NCBI RefSeq assembly: GCF_016741875.1 | Contig: NZ_JAERRF010000006.1 | Span: 62,001 to 126,000 of the forward strand | Source of the DNA: Streptomyces coffeae | Lineage (GTDB): Bacteria; Actinomycetota; Actinomycetes; Streptomycetales; Streptomycetaceae | DNA: 64,000 bases | Direction of reading: 5' to 3' | Part shown: positions 17,608 to 26,235 of the stretch, one piece after another | Layout of the letters: each line of letters starts with the position of its first letter | Position numbering within the stretch: the stretch's first letter is position 1 | Notes under the pieces: generated by a model | What the model was told of the DNA's origin: nothing | What the model saw: the letters and a program-made list of their open reading frames with translations, nothing else | The model's database searches: none | Position numbers and translations under genes: made by a program

Positions 17608-19170
17608 TCAGCGCACCAGCACACCCGGGTTGAGCACACCGCCGGGGTCGAGGGCGCGCTTGGCCGCGTCGAGGGCGAGTGCGAACGGTCCGGGCCGCTG
17701 GCGGTCGTAGCCGGGGCGGTGGTCACGGCCGACGGCGTGGTGATGGGTGATGGTCGCGCCATGGGCGTCCAGCACCTCACACGCCACCTGTTTGATCTCG
17801 TCCCACATCGCCACTTCCGCACCGGGGCGCCCGGCCGCGATCACCGTGATGTACGGGGCGGGCCCGTCGGGGTAGACGTGGGTGAACCGGCAGGTGATCC
17901 TGGCGGGCGCCCCGGTGACCTTCGCCACCGCGGCGCCGACCTCCCCGTGGATCGCCTCGTACAGGTCCTGCGCCCTGTCCCAGGTGCAGGCGGTCTCGAA
18001 GGTCTCCGCGATCGCGCCCATCCGCGCCAGCCCGTCCCGGATGTAGGGCATCCGCAGAAATGCCGACCGCCACGCCGCCACCGAGTCGCCGGTGCCGCCC
18101 TCGCTCCGCCGGGCGGTGCCCCCGTGGGCGCGGGCCACCTCGAGGGCCTGGGTGAGCGGGCCGTCCACCGGGTGGTGTGCGGACTCGAAACCGAGGACGA
18201 GCACACTGCGCCCGTCCGGATCCGCTCCGGACAGCTCGGCCTCGCCCGGATCCAGCAGTCGGCAGTTGGCGGGGTGCAGCCCGGACTGCGCCAACTGCCG
18301 TACGCACTCCATGGCTTGGGTGAAGTCCTCGAACGTGACCGATGCGGACGCCTTGTGGCGCGGTGGGTCCTGGAGGCGCATCCATGCCTCGGTGATGACG
18401 CCGAGTGTGCCCTCCGAGCCGAGGAACAGCCCGTCGGGTGAAGGACCGGCACCCGACCCGGGAAGCCGCCGTGATGCGCTGATGCCGACCGGGGTCACGA
18501 CTCTCAGCGATTCGGTGAAGTCGTCGATACGGGTGTGCAGGGTGGCGTAGTGGCCGCCCGCGCGGGTGGCCAGCCAGCCGCCGAGGGTGGAGAACTCGAA
18601 GCTCTGCGGATAGTGGCGCAGTGTCAAGCCGTATGCGCGCAGCTGCTCCTCGAGGACGGGGCCGAGCGCGCCCGCCTGGATACGAGCCGCGCGGCTCACC
18701 CGGTCGACCTCCAGGACGCGGTTCATCCGGGTCAGATCGACGGAGAGGACGGCCGGGTGGCTGTCGCCCCGGTACTCCACACCACCGACGACGGAGCTTC
18801 CTCCGCCGTAGGGGATGACCGCGATCTCCTCCCGGGAGGCCCAGTCGAGGAGGTCGACCACGTCCTGTTCGGACTCGGGGAAGGCCACCAGGTCGGGTAT
18901 CCGGCCGAGTTTGCCGCGCAGCGCCCGTACGACATCGCGGTACGCCTTGCCCATGGTGTGCGCCACGCGGTCGGCGGGCTCGGCGGACACGACCGCGGCG
19001 AGCGAGGCAGGGGCGGTCAGCCGGGGTGCGGGCGGCGCCACGTCGGTGAGGGCCGGTACCGGGAGCGGAGCCGCCGAGGTGCCGGGCACCAGCGCGCCCA
19101 GGCCGACGCACTCGGCGTCGCTCAGTGCGTCCTGCTCCCAGCCCCAGCCCCACCACGATCTGGTCTTCAT
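17608..19170 (-). CDS. FAD-binding oxidase, alkyl-DHAP synthase-like
   Basis: 520 residues. The FAD_binding_4 fold has the pyrophosphate loop IPYGGGSSVVGGVE and the second block SEGTLGVITEAWMRLQ; the C-terminal cap domain includes ITHHHAVGRDH, the conserved His-rich patch of alkyldihydroxyacetonephosphate synthases and their bacterial relatives. N-terminal KTRSWWGWGWE is also typical of that group. Start ATG 19170 follows GGGAGG. It is divergent from a TetR gene across a 59-base space holding a clear operator array, so it is very probably under that regulator. Substrate unknown. Confidence 0.82.
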   Translation of the reverse strand: MKTRSWWGWGWEQDALSDAECVGLGALVPGTSAAPLPVPALTDVAPPAPRLTAPASLAAVVSAEPADRVAHTMGKAYRDVVRALRGKLGRIPDLVAFPESEQDVVDLLDWASREEIAVIPYGGGSSVVGGVEYRGDSHPAVLSVDLTRMNRVLEVDRVSRAARIQAGALGPVLEEQLRAYGLTLRHYPQSFEFSTLGGWLATRAGGHYATLHTRIDDFTESLRVVTPVGISASRRLPGSGAGPSPDGLFLGSEGTLGVITEAWMRLQDPPRHKASASVTFEDFTQAMECVRQLAQSGLHPANCRLLDPGEAELSGADPDGRSVLVLGFESAHHPVDGPLTQALEVARAHGGTARRSEGGTGDSVAAWRSAFLRMPYIRDGLARMGAIAETFETACTWDRAQDLYEAIHGEVGAAVAKVTGAPARITCRFTHVYPDGPAPYITVIAAGRPGAEVAMWDEIKQVACEVLDAHGATITHHHAVGRDHRPGYDRQRPGPFALALDAAKRALDPGGVLNPGVLVR

Positions 19171-19190
19171 GGATGCGCCTCCCAGGAATT

Positions 19191-19217
19191 TACCCATCGG
19201 TATATTACCTCAAGGTA
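19191..19217. promoter_or_regulatory. TetR operator array between oxidase and tetR
   Basis: Four half-sites alternate regularly: TACC (19191-19194), GGTA (19199-19202), TACC (19206-19209), GGTA (19214-19217), giving two TACC-N4-GGTA dyads. The second is TTACCT-CA-AGGTAA. It lies in the only promoter region shared by the oxidase and the TetR gene. Confidence 0.7.
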
Positions 19218-19229
19218 AGATCGAAGCTC

Positions 19230-19922
19230 ATGGCGAGCACAAGAGGGCGATCGGCGCGGTCGGGTTCATCGGGGGCGGCGGCCGCGGCCGGCGCGGGCTC
19301 CGCGAAGGCGGGCTCGAAGGGCATGCCCCGGCGCCGCCGGGAGGAACAGATCCTCGCCGCCGCCGTCGAGGAGTTCGGCACCCGCGGCTATGCGCAGGTC
19401 TCCATGGCGGACCTCGCCGGTGCCATCGGAGTGACCAAACCGCTGCTCTACCAGTACTTCGGCTCCAAGGACGGGCTCTATCTGGCGGCCCTGCGCCATA
19501 TCGGCGACCGGCTGACCGCGGCGATCGCCCAGGCGATGGACGGGACCACCACCCCCGACACCCCGGTGGCGGTGCTGCGTGCGATCTTCGAGGCCCTCGA
19601 GGGGCAGCGCCAGGGCTGGTTTCTGCTGTACGACCCCACGCTCCCGGACACCGGGGAACCGGCCGGGACCGCACACCGGTACCGCGGCGCGATCGACCGC
19701 ATGGCGGCTCGTGGCACGGAGGATCTGCTGAACACACGGGGGTTCGACGACCCCCGGGACGCGGCCGCCCTCAAGCATGTGTGGACCGGCGTGGTCGGCT
19801 CCCTGGTGGTGTGGTGGGCCCGCCATCCCGGGGAGTCGGCACAGGACATGGCGGAGCGGTGCGAGCGCCTGTTTCTGGCGGCGCTAGGCGCGGGCCGCGC
19901 GGCGGAGGAGCGGCGGCCGTAG
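19230..19922 (+). CDS. TetR-family regulator of the divergent oxidase
   Basis: 230 residues. After a 35-residue Ala/Gly/Ser-rich N-terminal tail comes a standard TetR helix-turn-helix (REEQILAAAVEEFGTRGYAQ, recognition helix VTKPLLYQYFGSKDGLY). The C-terminal ligand domain has a Trp-rich end. Start ATG 19230 is 12 bases from the operator array, so it would repress itself. The long N-terminal tail is unusual; ATG 19323 would give the normal length. Confidence 0.85.
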   Translation: MASTRGRSARSGSSGAAAAAGAGSAKAGSKGMPRRRREEQILAAAVEEFGTRGYAQVSMADLAGAIGVTKPLLYQYFGSKDGLYLAALRHIGDRLTAAIAQAMDGTTTPDTPVAVLRAIFEALEGQRQGWFLLYDPTLPDTGEPAGTAHRYRGAIDRMAARGTEDLLNTRGFDDPRDAAALKHVWTGVVGSLVVWWARHPGESAQDMAERCERLFLAALGAGRAAEERRP

Positions 19923-20156
19923 TCCGGATCGGTGCACCGGACGGGCCCGGCAGACGACGCCATCTCCTCGCACACGCCCTCGTGTCCGGCGTCTATCGGC
20001 CCAGCCGGAAGGTCACCGTCGACACCAGCGCGTAAGTTTCCGGGCACCTTCTGTGATCCCTTTCGGCACGGGGCCGAAAAGCGCAGACTGGATCAGGAGG
20101 ACCCCTCTTCGAGGGCGACCAGGTCACTGCGTTTCGTGAGCGCGGAGGGATGACCG

Positions 20157-22286
20157 GTGCCAGCAGACCGGCGGAGCGACGAGGCGGGGCGAGGGCCGCT
20201 CTGGTCAGAGCCGGGGACGCTGCTGGAGCGCGTGGCGGTCGCCGTGTTCGCCGTCGACGAGACCGACCGGATCTGCTACTGGGGGCCCGGCGCGCAGGAC
20301 CTCTTCGGCTACCGCGCCCGGGAGGCGCTGTCCCAGCCCGGCGAGATGCTCTTCGTCGGCCCGGACGACGGATCCGCGGGGCCGTGGTCCCGGCTGGTGG
20401 AGCGGGGCCGCACCGAGGGGTACTGGCGCGGCCGGGCGCGGGCCCGCCACCGGGACGGCAGCTCCCTCGACGCGGCGTTCCGGGTCTTCCCGGTGACCGG
20501 GGTCGGCGGCCGGGTGGTGGTGCTGGTCCTCGGCAGCCGGGGCGATGAACTGGACCGGGTGAAGACCAATCTGGCCTTTCTCGACGTGCTCTTCCAGAGC
20601 TGTCCGATCGGCTTGGTCATGTTCGACGAGGACCTGCGCTACGCCCATGTCAACCAGACCCTCGCCGACATGGATGGACTTTCTGTCGAAGCCCACCTCG
20701 GACGCCATGTCGACGAGGTCGTCATCGCCTCGGACAACGGTGAGTACGCGGCCATGCTGAGCGCCGTGGCCGAGGTGGGGCGGCCCATCGTGGGCACGCT
20801 GGTCGGAGTGCGTACCAAGGGGCACCCCGACACCGACCAGGTGTGGTCGGTGAGCCTGTTCCCCCTCTCGCGCCCCGGTGGCATCCGCTTCTTCGGCGTC
20901 GGCGGGGTGATGGTCGATGTGACGGACCGGGAGCAGGCCCTCGTCGAGGCGTCCGCCGCCCGTCAGCGGCTGGCCCTGCTCGACCGGGCGACCGCGCGGA
21001 TCGGCACCACGCTGGACACCACGATCACCGCGCAGGAGGTGGTCGACGTCACCGTCCCGGACTTCTGCGACGGCGCCGTGGTGGAGGTGATGCGGTCTCC
21101 GGAGGAGGGGCTGACCTTCGACCCGGACCGGCCCCTGGTCACCCGCCGGATCGCCGCCGAGACCATCCTGCCGCCGCCCGCCACCGAGCTCGTCGGCGGG
21201 AAGGAGGTGGTGACGTATCCGCCCGGCTCGATCATCCACGAGGTGCTGCGGACCGGACGTGCCACGCTGGCCCGGGTGGACGAGGACTTTCTGACCCACA
21301 CCGTACTCGTCGAGGAGCGCGCCCGGCTGCTGAGCGCCAGCGGCCTGACCAGTCTGCTCTTCGCGCCCCTCATCGCCCGCAAGACCGTCCAGGGCATCGC
21401 GGTGTTCGGGCGGTCCGCGGCCCGGCCGGTCTTCACCGAGCAGGACCGCGGTCTCGGCGGGGAACTGGCCTCCCGGGCCGCGCTGTGCCTGGACAACGCC
21501 CGGCTGTACAACCAGGAGCGGGACATCGCCCTCAGACTCCAGCGCGCGCTGCTGCCCAGCTCCCTGGCCGGCAGCCCGTATATGCAGCTCGCCCACCGCT
21601 ATCTGCCCGGCGGGCGCATCACGGAGGTGGGCGGTGACTGGTACGACGTGATCGGTCTGCCCGCCCATCGCATCGCCCTCGTGGTGGGCGACGTCATGGG
21701 CCACGGCATCCCCGCCGCCACCGCCATGGGACGGCTGCGCATCACCGCCAGCGCGCTGGCCCGGCACGACCCGGAACCGGATGAACTCCTGGCCGAACTC
21801 GACCAGTTCGCCCGTGAGTCCGACATCGAACTGGCCACCTGCCTGTACGCGGTCTACGACCCCACCACCGGACACCTCCGCATCGCCAGCGCCGGACACC
21901 CCCCGCCGCTGGTGCTCTGCCCGGACGGCCGGGTCGAGCCGCTGGACGAGGTGCTGGGCGTACCGCTGGGCATCGGCGGCTGCCGCTTCCGTACGGCCGA
22001 CACCGAGCTGCCCGAGGACTCCGTCCTCGTCCTGTACACCGACGGGCTGATCGAGGGCCGCACCCACGACGTCGAGAAGGGCCTCGACGCGCTCCGCTCC
22101 GAACTGCACCTGGCCCCCGAGGCGTTGGAAGCCGCCGCCGACCGCATACTGGACCACATGGTGCCCGGGGATCCGGCCGACGACACCGTCCTGGTCCTGG
22201 CCCGGCTGCACCGGACGCCCCGCCGCGCACGCCCCGCGGCGCGGCGCTGGCGGCGCTTCCGGACCGCACACCACACCTCACGTTGA
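20157..22286 (+). CDS. PAS-PAS-GAF-PP2C phosphatase (RsbU/SpoIIE type)
   Basis: 709 residues. Two PAS domains (about 20-115 and 137-260), a GAF domain (about 275-440) and a C-terminal SpoIIE/PP2C phosphatase (about 480-690; GGDWYDVIGL near 493, VVGDVMGHGIPAATAMG, LYTDGLIEGR). Unlike the 10652 gene it has no HATPase, so it is a pure phosphatase acting on an anti-anti-sigma factor. Start GTG 20157 follows GGAGGG. It stands alone; the 234 bases before it carry no feature I recognise. Confidence 0.9.
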   Translation: MPADRRSDEAGRGPLWSEPGTLLERVAVAVFAVDETDRICYWGPGAQDLFGYRAREALSQPGEMLFVGPDDGSAGPWSRLVERGRTEGYWRGRARARHRDGSSLDAAFRVFPVTGVGGRVVVLVLGSRGDELDRVKTNLAFLDVLFQSCPIGLVMFDEDLRYAHVNQTLADMDGLSVEAHLGRHVDEVVIASDNGEYAAMLSAVAEVGRPIVGTLVGVRTKGHPDTDQVWSVSLFPLSRPGGIRFFGVGGVMVDVTDREQALVEASAARQRLALLDRATARIGTTLDTTITAQEVVDVTVPDFCDGAVVEVMRSPEEGLTFDPDRPLVTRRIAAETILPPPATELVGGKEVVTYPPGSIIHEVLRTGRATLARVDEDFLTHTVLVEERARLLSASGLTSLLFAPLIARKTVQGIAVFGRSAARPVFTEQDRGLGGELASRAALCLDNARLYNQERDIALRLQRALLPSSLAGSPYMQLAHRYLPGGRITEVGGDWYDVIGLPAHRIALVVGDVMGHGIPAATAMGRLRITASALARHDPEPDELLAELDQFARESDIELATCLYAVYDPTTGHLRIASAGHPPPLVLCPDGRVEPLDEVLGVPLGIGGCRFRTADTELPEDSVLVLYTDGLIEGRTHDVEKGLDALRSELHLAPEALEAAADRILDHMVPGDPADDTVLVLARLHRTPRRARPAARRWRRFRTAHHTSR

Positions 22287-22299
22287 GTCCGGCTGCGGT

Positions 22300-22562
22300 A
22301 CAGTGACCGGGTCCTGTTGTCTCCGATAGAGGTGGACGTTGCGCATCTGAGGTCCGCGATCACCGCGCGGTACGGCATCGGCCGTACGCCCGTCACCCCG
22401 CGGCCGGTTCTTCCGGCCCCGTGACGTCCGCGTGGATCCGACCTCGATGCATGAGCCGTCCCCCGCCTTCCGCGGAGCAGCATCCTTCCCACGGCTCGGC
22501 AGCCGCGTGGTGCTCGCATACGAAGCCCCCATCCCCTGCGCTGAGACTTGTGAGACCCACTC
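22300..22562 (+). promoter_or_regulatory. Leader of the ABC-F gene with candidate attenuator
   Basis: A 263-base leader precedes the ABC-F gene. It holds a small frame (22332-22424) and hairpins: GTACGGC-atcg-GCCGTAC (22370-22387), inside that frame; GGCCGG-ttctt-CCGGCC (22402-22418), at its end; and a longer-range GAGCCGT/ACGGCTC pairing further down. TACAGT at about 22300 could be a -10. ABC-F resistance genes are often induced by ribosome stalling in such leaders; that is an inference here. Confidence 0.4.
22332..22424 (+). CDS. Possible leader peptide, 30 aa
   Basis: GTG 22332 opens a 30-codon frame with sequence beginning VDVAHLRSAITARYGIG and a Pro-rich end, closed by TGA 22422-22424. 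No good ribosome site is seen; TTG 22317 in the same frame is an alternative start. It spans the two hairpins described for this leader, so translating or stalled ribosomes would change their folding. Confidence 0.3.
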   Translation: MDVAHLRSAITARYGIGRTPVTPRPVLPAP

Positions 22563-24224
22563 ATGGCCCATTCCACCGTGCCCGGCACCTCCGTGACCTG
22601 CTCCGGACTGAGCTTCCAATGGCCGGACGGCACACCCGTCTTCGACGGTCTCTCCCTCACCATCGGCCGAGGCCGCACCGGACTCGTCGGCCACAACGGC
22701 ACCGGCAAGTCCACCCTGCTACGACTGCTCGCGGGGCGGCTGCGGCCCGCGCAGGGGTCGGTGACCGTCGGCGGCACCCTCGCCTACCTCCCGCAGAACC
22801 TCACCCTCGACACCGCACTCCGTGTCGACCAGGCCCTCGGCATCGACCGGCGGTGCGCCGCGCTGCGCGCCATCGAGGCCGGGGAGGTGGACGAGGAACA
22901 CTTCGACACCGTCGGCGACGACTGGGACGTCGAGGAACGCGCCCTCGCGACACTGAGCTCCCTCGGGCTCGACGGCCTCGGACTCGACCGCGCCGTCGGC
23001 GAGATGTCCGGCGGGGAGACCGTACTGCTGCGCCTGGCCGCGCTGCTGCTGGAGCGCCCCGATGTGCTGCTGCTCGACGAACCGACCAACAACCTCGACG
23101 TGTTCGCGCGCCGCCGTCTCCACGAGGCCGTCGGCTCCTGGCGCACCGGTGTGCTGGTGGTGGTCAGCCACGACCGTGAACTGCTGGAGCGGGTGGACCG
23201 CGTCGCCGAACTGCGGTCCGGCGCGGTGAGCTGGTACGGCGGCGGCTGGTCCGCCTACCAGGAGGCCCTGGCCACCCAGCAGGAGGCGGCCGCCCGCACC
23301 CTGCGCGCCGCCGAGGCCGATGTACGGCGCCAGAAGCGCGAACTGGAGGAGACCCAGATCAAACTGGCCCGCCGTCAGCGCCACAGCAAGAAGATGGACG
23401 CCCAGCGCAGGGCCCCGAGGATCGTGGCCGGTGAACGCAAGCGGTCCGCGCAGGAGTCGGGCGCCAAACTCCGCGGACTCCACGAGGACCGGCTGGGCGA
23501 GGCGTACGAGCGCCGTGAGGAGGCCGCGGACGCGATCCGCGACGACGCCGAGATCCGGGTCTCCCTGCCGCACACCGCCGTACCCGCCGGACGCACTGTG
23601 CTGAGCCTGCGCGATATGCGTCCCCGCTTCGGCCGGCTGCGCGAGGCCACCCTCCAGGTGCACGGCCCCGAACGCATCGCCCTGGTCGGACGCAACGGAG
23701 CGGGCAAGACCACCCTGCTGCGCACCCTCACCGGGGAGCTCGCCCCGCTGTCCGGCGAGGCCAGGACATGGGTGCCGGTGCGTTTCCTGCCCCAGCGCCT
23801 CGATGTCCTGGACGAGGAGCTGAGCGTGGCGGCCAATGTGGCCGAGGCGGCGCCCGGGGTGACGGACCAGCACATCCGCGCCCAGCTGGCGCGGTTCCTG
23901 TTCAAAGGGGCGCGGGCCGAACAGCCCGCGGGCACCCTGTCCGGCGGGGAACGTTTCCGTGCCGCCCTCGCGGCCACCATGCTCGCCGCCCCGGCCCCGC
24001 AGCTGCTGATGCTGGACGAGCCCACCAACAATCTCGACATGGCCACCGTGCGTCGGCTGACCAGCGCACTCGACTCCTACCGGGGCGCCCTGCTCATCGC
24101 CTCCCACGACCTGCCCTTCCTGGAGTCGGTCGGCATCACCCGCTGGCTGCTCCTCGGGGAAGAGCTCCAGGACACCACCGCGGAGGAGGTGGGGGAACTG
24201 CTCGCGGCGCCGGACCGGGCATAG
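22563..24224 (+). CDS. ABC-F ATPase (ribosome-protection/translation type)
   Basis: 553 residues, with two ABC domains and no membrane segment. Domain 1: Walker A GHNGTGKST near residue 45, signature MSGGE, Walker B LLLDEPTNNLDV. Interdomain linker: about 230-330, rich in Arg, Lys and Glu, the part that reaches the ribosomal P-site/PTC in the family. Domain 2: Walker A GRNGAGKTT near 375, LSGGE near 459, MLDEPTNNLDM. Members either protect ribosomes from antibiotics or regulate translation. Start ATG 22563. The TAG stop is formed at the edge of MITE copy 2. Whether it is a resistance protein cannot be read directly. Confidence 0.88.
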   Translation: MAHSTVPGTSVTCSGLSFQWPDGTPVFDGLSLTIGRGRTGLVGHNGTGKSTLLRLLAGRLRPAQGSVTVGGTLAYLPQNLTLDTALRVDQALGIDRRCAALRAIEAGEVDEEHFDTVGDDWDVEERALATLSSLGLDGLGLDRAVGEMSGGETVLLRLAALLLERPDVLLLDEPTNNLDVFARRRLHEAVGSWRTGVLVVVSHDRELLERVDRVAELRSGAVSWYGGGWSAYQEALATQQEAAARTLRAAEADVRRQKRELEETQIKLARRQRHSKKMDAQRRAPRIVAGERKRSAQESGAKLRGLHEDRLGEAYERREEAADAIRDDAEIRVSLPHTAVPAGRTVLSLRDMRPRFGRLREATLQVHGPERIALVGRNGAGKTTLLRTLTGELAPLSGEARTWVPVRFLPQRLDVLDEELSVAANVAEAAPGVTDQHIRAQLARFLFKGARAEQPAGTLSGGERFRAALAATMLAAPAPQLLMLDEPTNNLDMATVRRLTSALDSYRGALLIASHDLPFLESVGITRWLLLGEELQDTTAEEVGELLAAPDRA

Positions 24225-24440
24225 GGCCCGTCGTCAAAGGGGCCGCCCTGCTCCCGACGCCTGGCACGGCGCCCCCAGCTACCGCTGGGAGGTGCCCCCG
24301 GCCGCGTTGTCGGAGTCGCCCGAGCACGCCCCGTACGAGGGCGATCCTCCGCCTTGCGATCTTCCCCCAGCTACCGCTGGGAGGTGCCCCCTGCACCAGA
24401 CGCCGCTCGCGGCCGGACGCCCCCTTTGACGACGGACCCT
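24223..24440 (+). mobile_element. MITE-like element, copy 2 (218 bp)
   Basis: Same element as 8692-8884 and in the same orientation, with terminal inverted repeats AGGGCCCGTCGTCAAAGGGG / CCCCTTTGACGACGGACCCT. It is about 25 bases longer because the hairpin unit CCCAGC-tacc-GCTGGG with its flank GAGGTGCCCC occurs twice (24272-24299 and 24366-24391), whereas copy 1 has it once. Its left edge supplies the last base of the ABC-F stop codon. Confidence 0.85.
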
Positions 24441-24457
24441 GGCCCTGTCCGACGGTG

Positions 24458-25081
24458 TCAGTAGCCGCGCCGCACGTTGTCGGCGGTGGCGTCGTCGCGT
24501 CGCTGCGCCCGGCGCTGCCGTTCGGCCGCCAGCTCGCCCAGCGCGTCGTCCACGGCGGTGAGCACGGTGGCCGTTGCCACGTCGTCCACCCGGGTCACGG
24601 TGGGCGACTCCGGTGCGCCCGGGGCGTTGATCCCGACCGCCGCGGCGAGCGTCGCGAGGACGGGCTCGTCCGAGCGCAGCCGGTACGTCGCGCGGCGGCG
24701 CGCGGAGGAGTCGACGAGCACCAGCTCACTGGTGTGGAACAGCAGCCATCGGCGGTGGCGTTCCCGGACGGCGTCCCCGTCCGCCTCCAGGGTGTCCAGA
24801 TAGGCTCCGGGCAGCCCGCGGCCCCGGCGCCAGAGCCAGTCGCCGACCGGTTCGTACGGCGGCTCGCGGGTGAGGGAGGACGCGGCCTGGTTCAGCAACC
24901 GGTCGGCCAGGGGCAGTGGCGGTCCCGGCACGATGCGCTCGCCGTCCAGCTCGATGACCTCGGCGTCCAGGAGATCGATGGCCTCGGCGCCGGCCAGCGC
25001 GAGGGACAGATCGCCGCGGTCGACGGAGTGCGTGGCCGCCATGTCCATGGCGATGATCAGCAGGTCTCGAGGTGTGGTCAT
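24458..25081 (-). CDS. GPP34-family (GOLPH3-like) protein
   Basis: 207 residues, soluble, mostly helical. It matches the bacterial GPP34 family (Golgi phosphoprotein 3 fold, PI4P-binding in eukaryotes): N-terminal TTPRDLLIIAMDMAA, the block LALAGAEAIDLLDAEVIELD, and AVRERHRRWLLFHTSELVLVD. The role in bacteria is unknown; streptomycete genomes carry several. Start ATG 25081. Its 3' end lies 17 bases from MITE copy 2. Confidence 0.75.
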   Translation of the reverse strand: MTTPRDLLIIAMDMAATHSVDRGDLSLALAGAEAIDLLDAEVIELDGERIVPGPPLPLADRLLNQAASSLTREPPYEPVGDWLWRRGRGLPGAYLDTLEADGDAVRERHRRWLLFHTSELVLVDSSARRRATYRLRSDEPVLATLAAAVGINAPGAPESPTVTRVDDVATATVLTAVDDALGELAAERQRRAQRRDDATADNVRRGY

Positions 25082-25222
25082 GGACGGCTCCCCAGCACCG
25101 GCTGCCCACCGTATGGGGAGGCCGGAAGGACGGCGAAGGATGGAGGCTCGGCCATGTGTCCAGCGTGCGACGGTGGCCGTGGCCATGCAAACCACGGGCC
25201 CGTGGCCCGGGGCCGGGGTGGG

Positions 25223-25690
25223 TCAGGGCAGGGCTTCGACCTCGAGGAACCGGCGGCCACGCGGCCCCCGGTACTCCAGGGCCTCCCAGCCCAGCCGCCC
25301 CAGGACCGCGGCGCACTCGCGCAGGGCCTCCTGGGCGGCGTACCCGGCCCCGCTCCCCGGTGGGCCCAGCCACTCGACCCGCACCACCCCGGACCGTTCG
25401 GCCGCGCTCACGCGATACCCGGTCGCGACGCGGTGTCCCTCCGTGTCCACCGCCGACGGCCGGACACCGGCGGCCTCGAGGGCGAGCGACACCGCGCGCA
25501 CCGGCTGGTGTTCCTCCCAGGCGGCGGGCGCCGCTTCGGGGTCGGTGGATCCGGTGTTCATCAGCCGGCGGATCTGCAACAGCCCCTCGAACGCGACCCG
25601 GACCGCGGCTTCCCGGCCGTCGTCCGCCGGGATTCCTCCGTCGCCGGTGGCCGCCTCGAAACCGTCGGACGGACGGCCGGTGTTGTTCAC
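25223..25690 (-). CDS. Hypothetical protein, ~155 aa
   Basis: Soluble acidic protein with no recognised domain. A helical N-terminal half (ending around MNTGSTDPEAAPAAWEEHQP) is followed by an alpha/beta part with RVEWLGPPGSG and a final strand RRFLEVEAL. GTG 25690 is preferred as start because GGAG lies eight bases before it; GTG 25699 is the longest option. It runs in the same direction as the GPP34 gene, 141 bases upstream. Confidence 0.5.
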   Translation of the reverse strand: MNNTGRPSDGFEAATGDGGIPADDGREAAVRVAFEGLLQIRRLMNTGSTDPEAAPAAWEEHQPVRAVSLALEAAGVRPSAVDTEGHRVATGYRVSAAERSGVVRVEWLGPPGSGAGYAAQEALRECAAVLGRLGWEALEYRGPRGRRFLEVEALP

Positions 25691-25863
25691 GCCTGCCACT
25701 CCGCCATCCTCTCAGACCTGGGTGCGGCGCGGGGGAGTTCAGACGCCGACGTCGGCGACGGGGGACCGGATCCCCCGGGGCGCCATTGGCTGATTACCGG
25801 TGGAACAGACGGATGTGGCCGTTATGCCCTCGGCACCTCCCGAATGTCGCTACGGTGAGGCCC

Positions 25864-26220
25864 ATGGATGCCGGGAACGAGCACCCCGACGACGAATGGC
25901 CGCTCCCTCCTTCCTGGATGTGGAGCTGCGGGGAGTGCATCGAGCTGTACAGGGCGATGAAGCCGGCTCCCGAGGTCGTGGAGGCGGCGCTGGAGGAATT
26001 CGGGCCGGGGGTGGACTGCGATCCCAGTGACAGTGTGGTGACGACGCAGATCCGGCTGGCCCGGCATATCGCCGTCGAGCACGAGGAGTTCCTTCCCGAC
26101 GCCGACGAGGCGTGCGAGAAGTGCATGTCCGATGTGCGACAGCACCTTCCGGAGCTGCTGGTCCTCGAGCACCGGGCGCGCCATCTCTTCGCGCCACCAC
26201 GCATCGTCGGCCTGCTCTGA
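25864..26220 (+). CDS. Small Cys-pair protein, 118 aa, unknown
   Basis: Acidic soluble protein. Two CxxC pairs frame it: WSCGECIELYRAM (residues 20-32) and EACEKCMSDV near residue 80, with a conserved-looking EFGPGVDCDPSDSVV and RLARHIAVEHEEFLPD between. The spacing and the added His residues suggest a zinc-binding fold. ATG 25864 is preceded by GTGAGG. Not a family I know by name; the gene is well formed and probably real. Confidence 0.6.
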   Translation: MDAGNEHPDDEWPLPPSWMWSCGECIELYRAMKPAPEVVEAALEEFGPGVDCDPSDSVVTTQIRLARHIAVEHEEFLPDADEACEKCMSDVRQHLPELLVLEHRARHLFAPPRIVGLL

Positions 26221-26235
26221 CCGTCCCTGGGAGGG

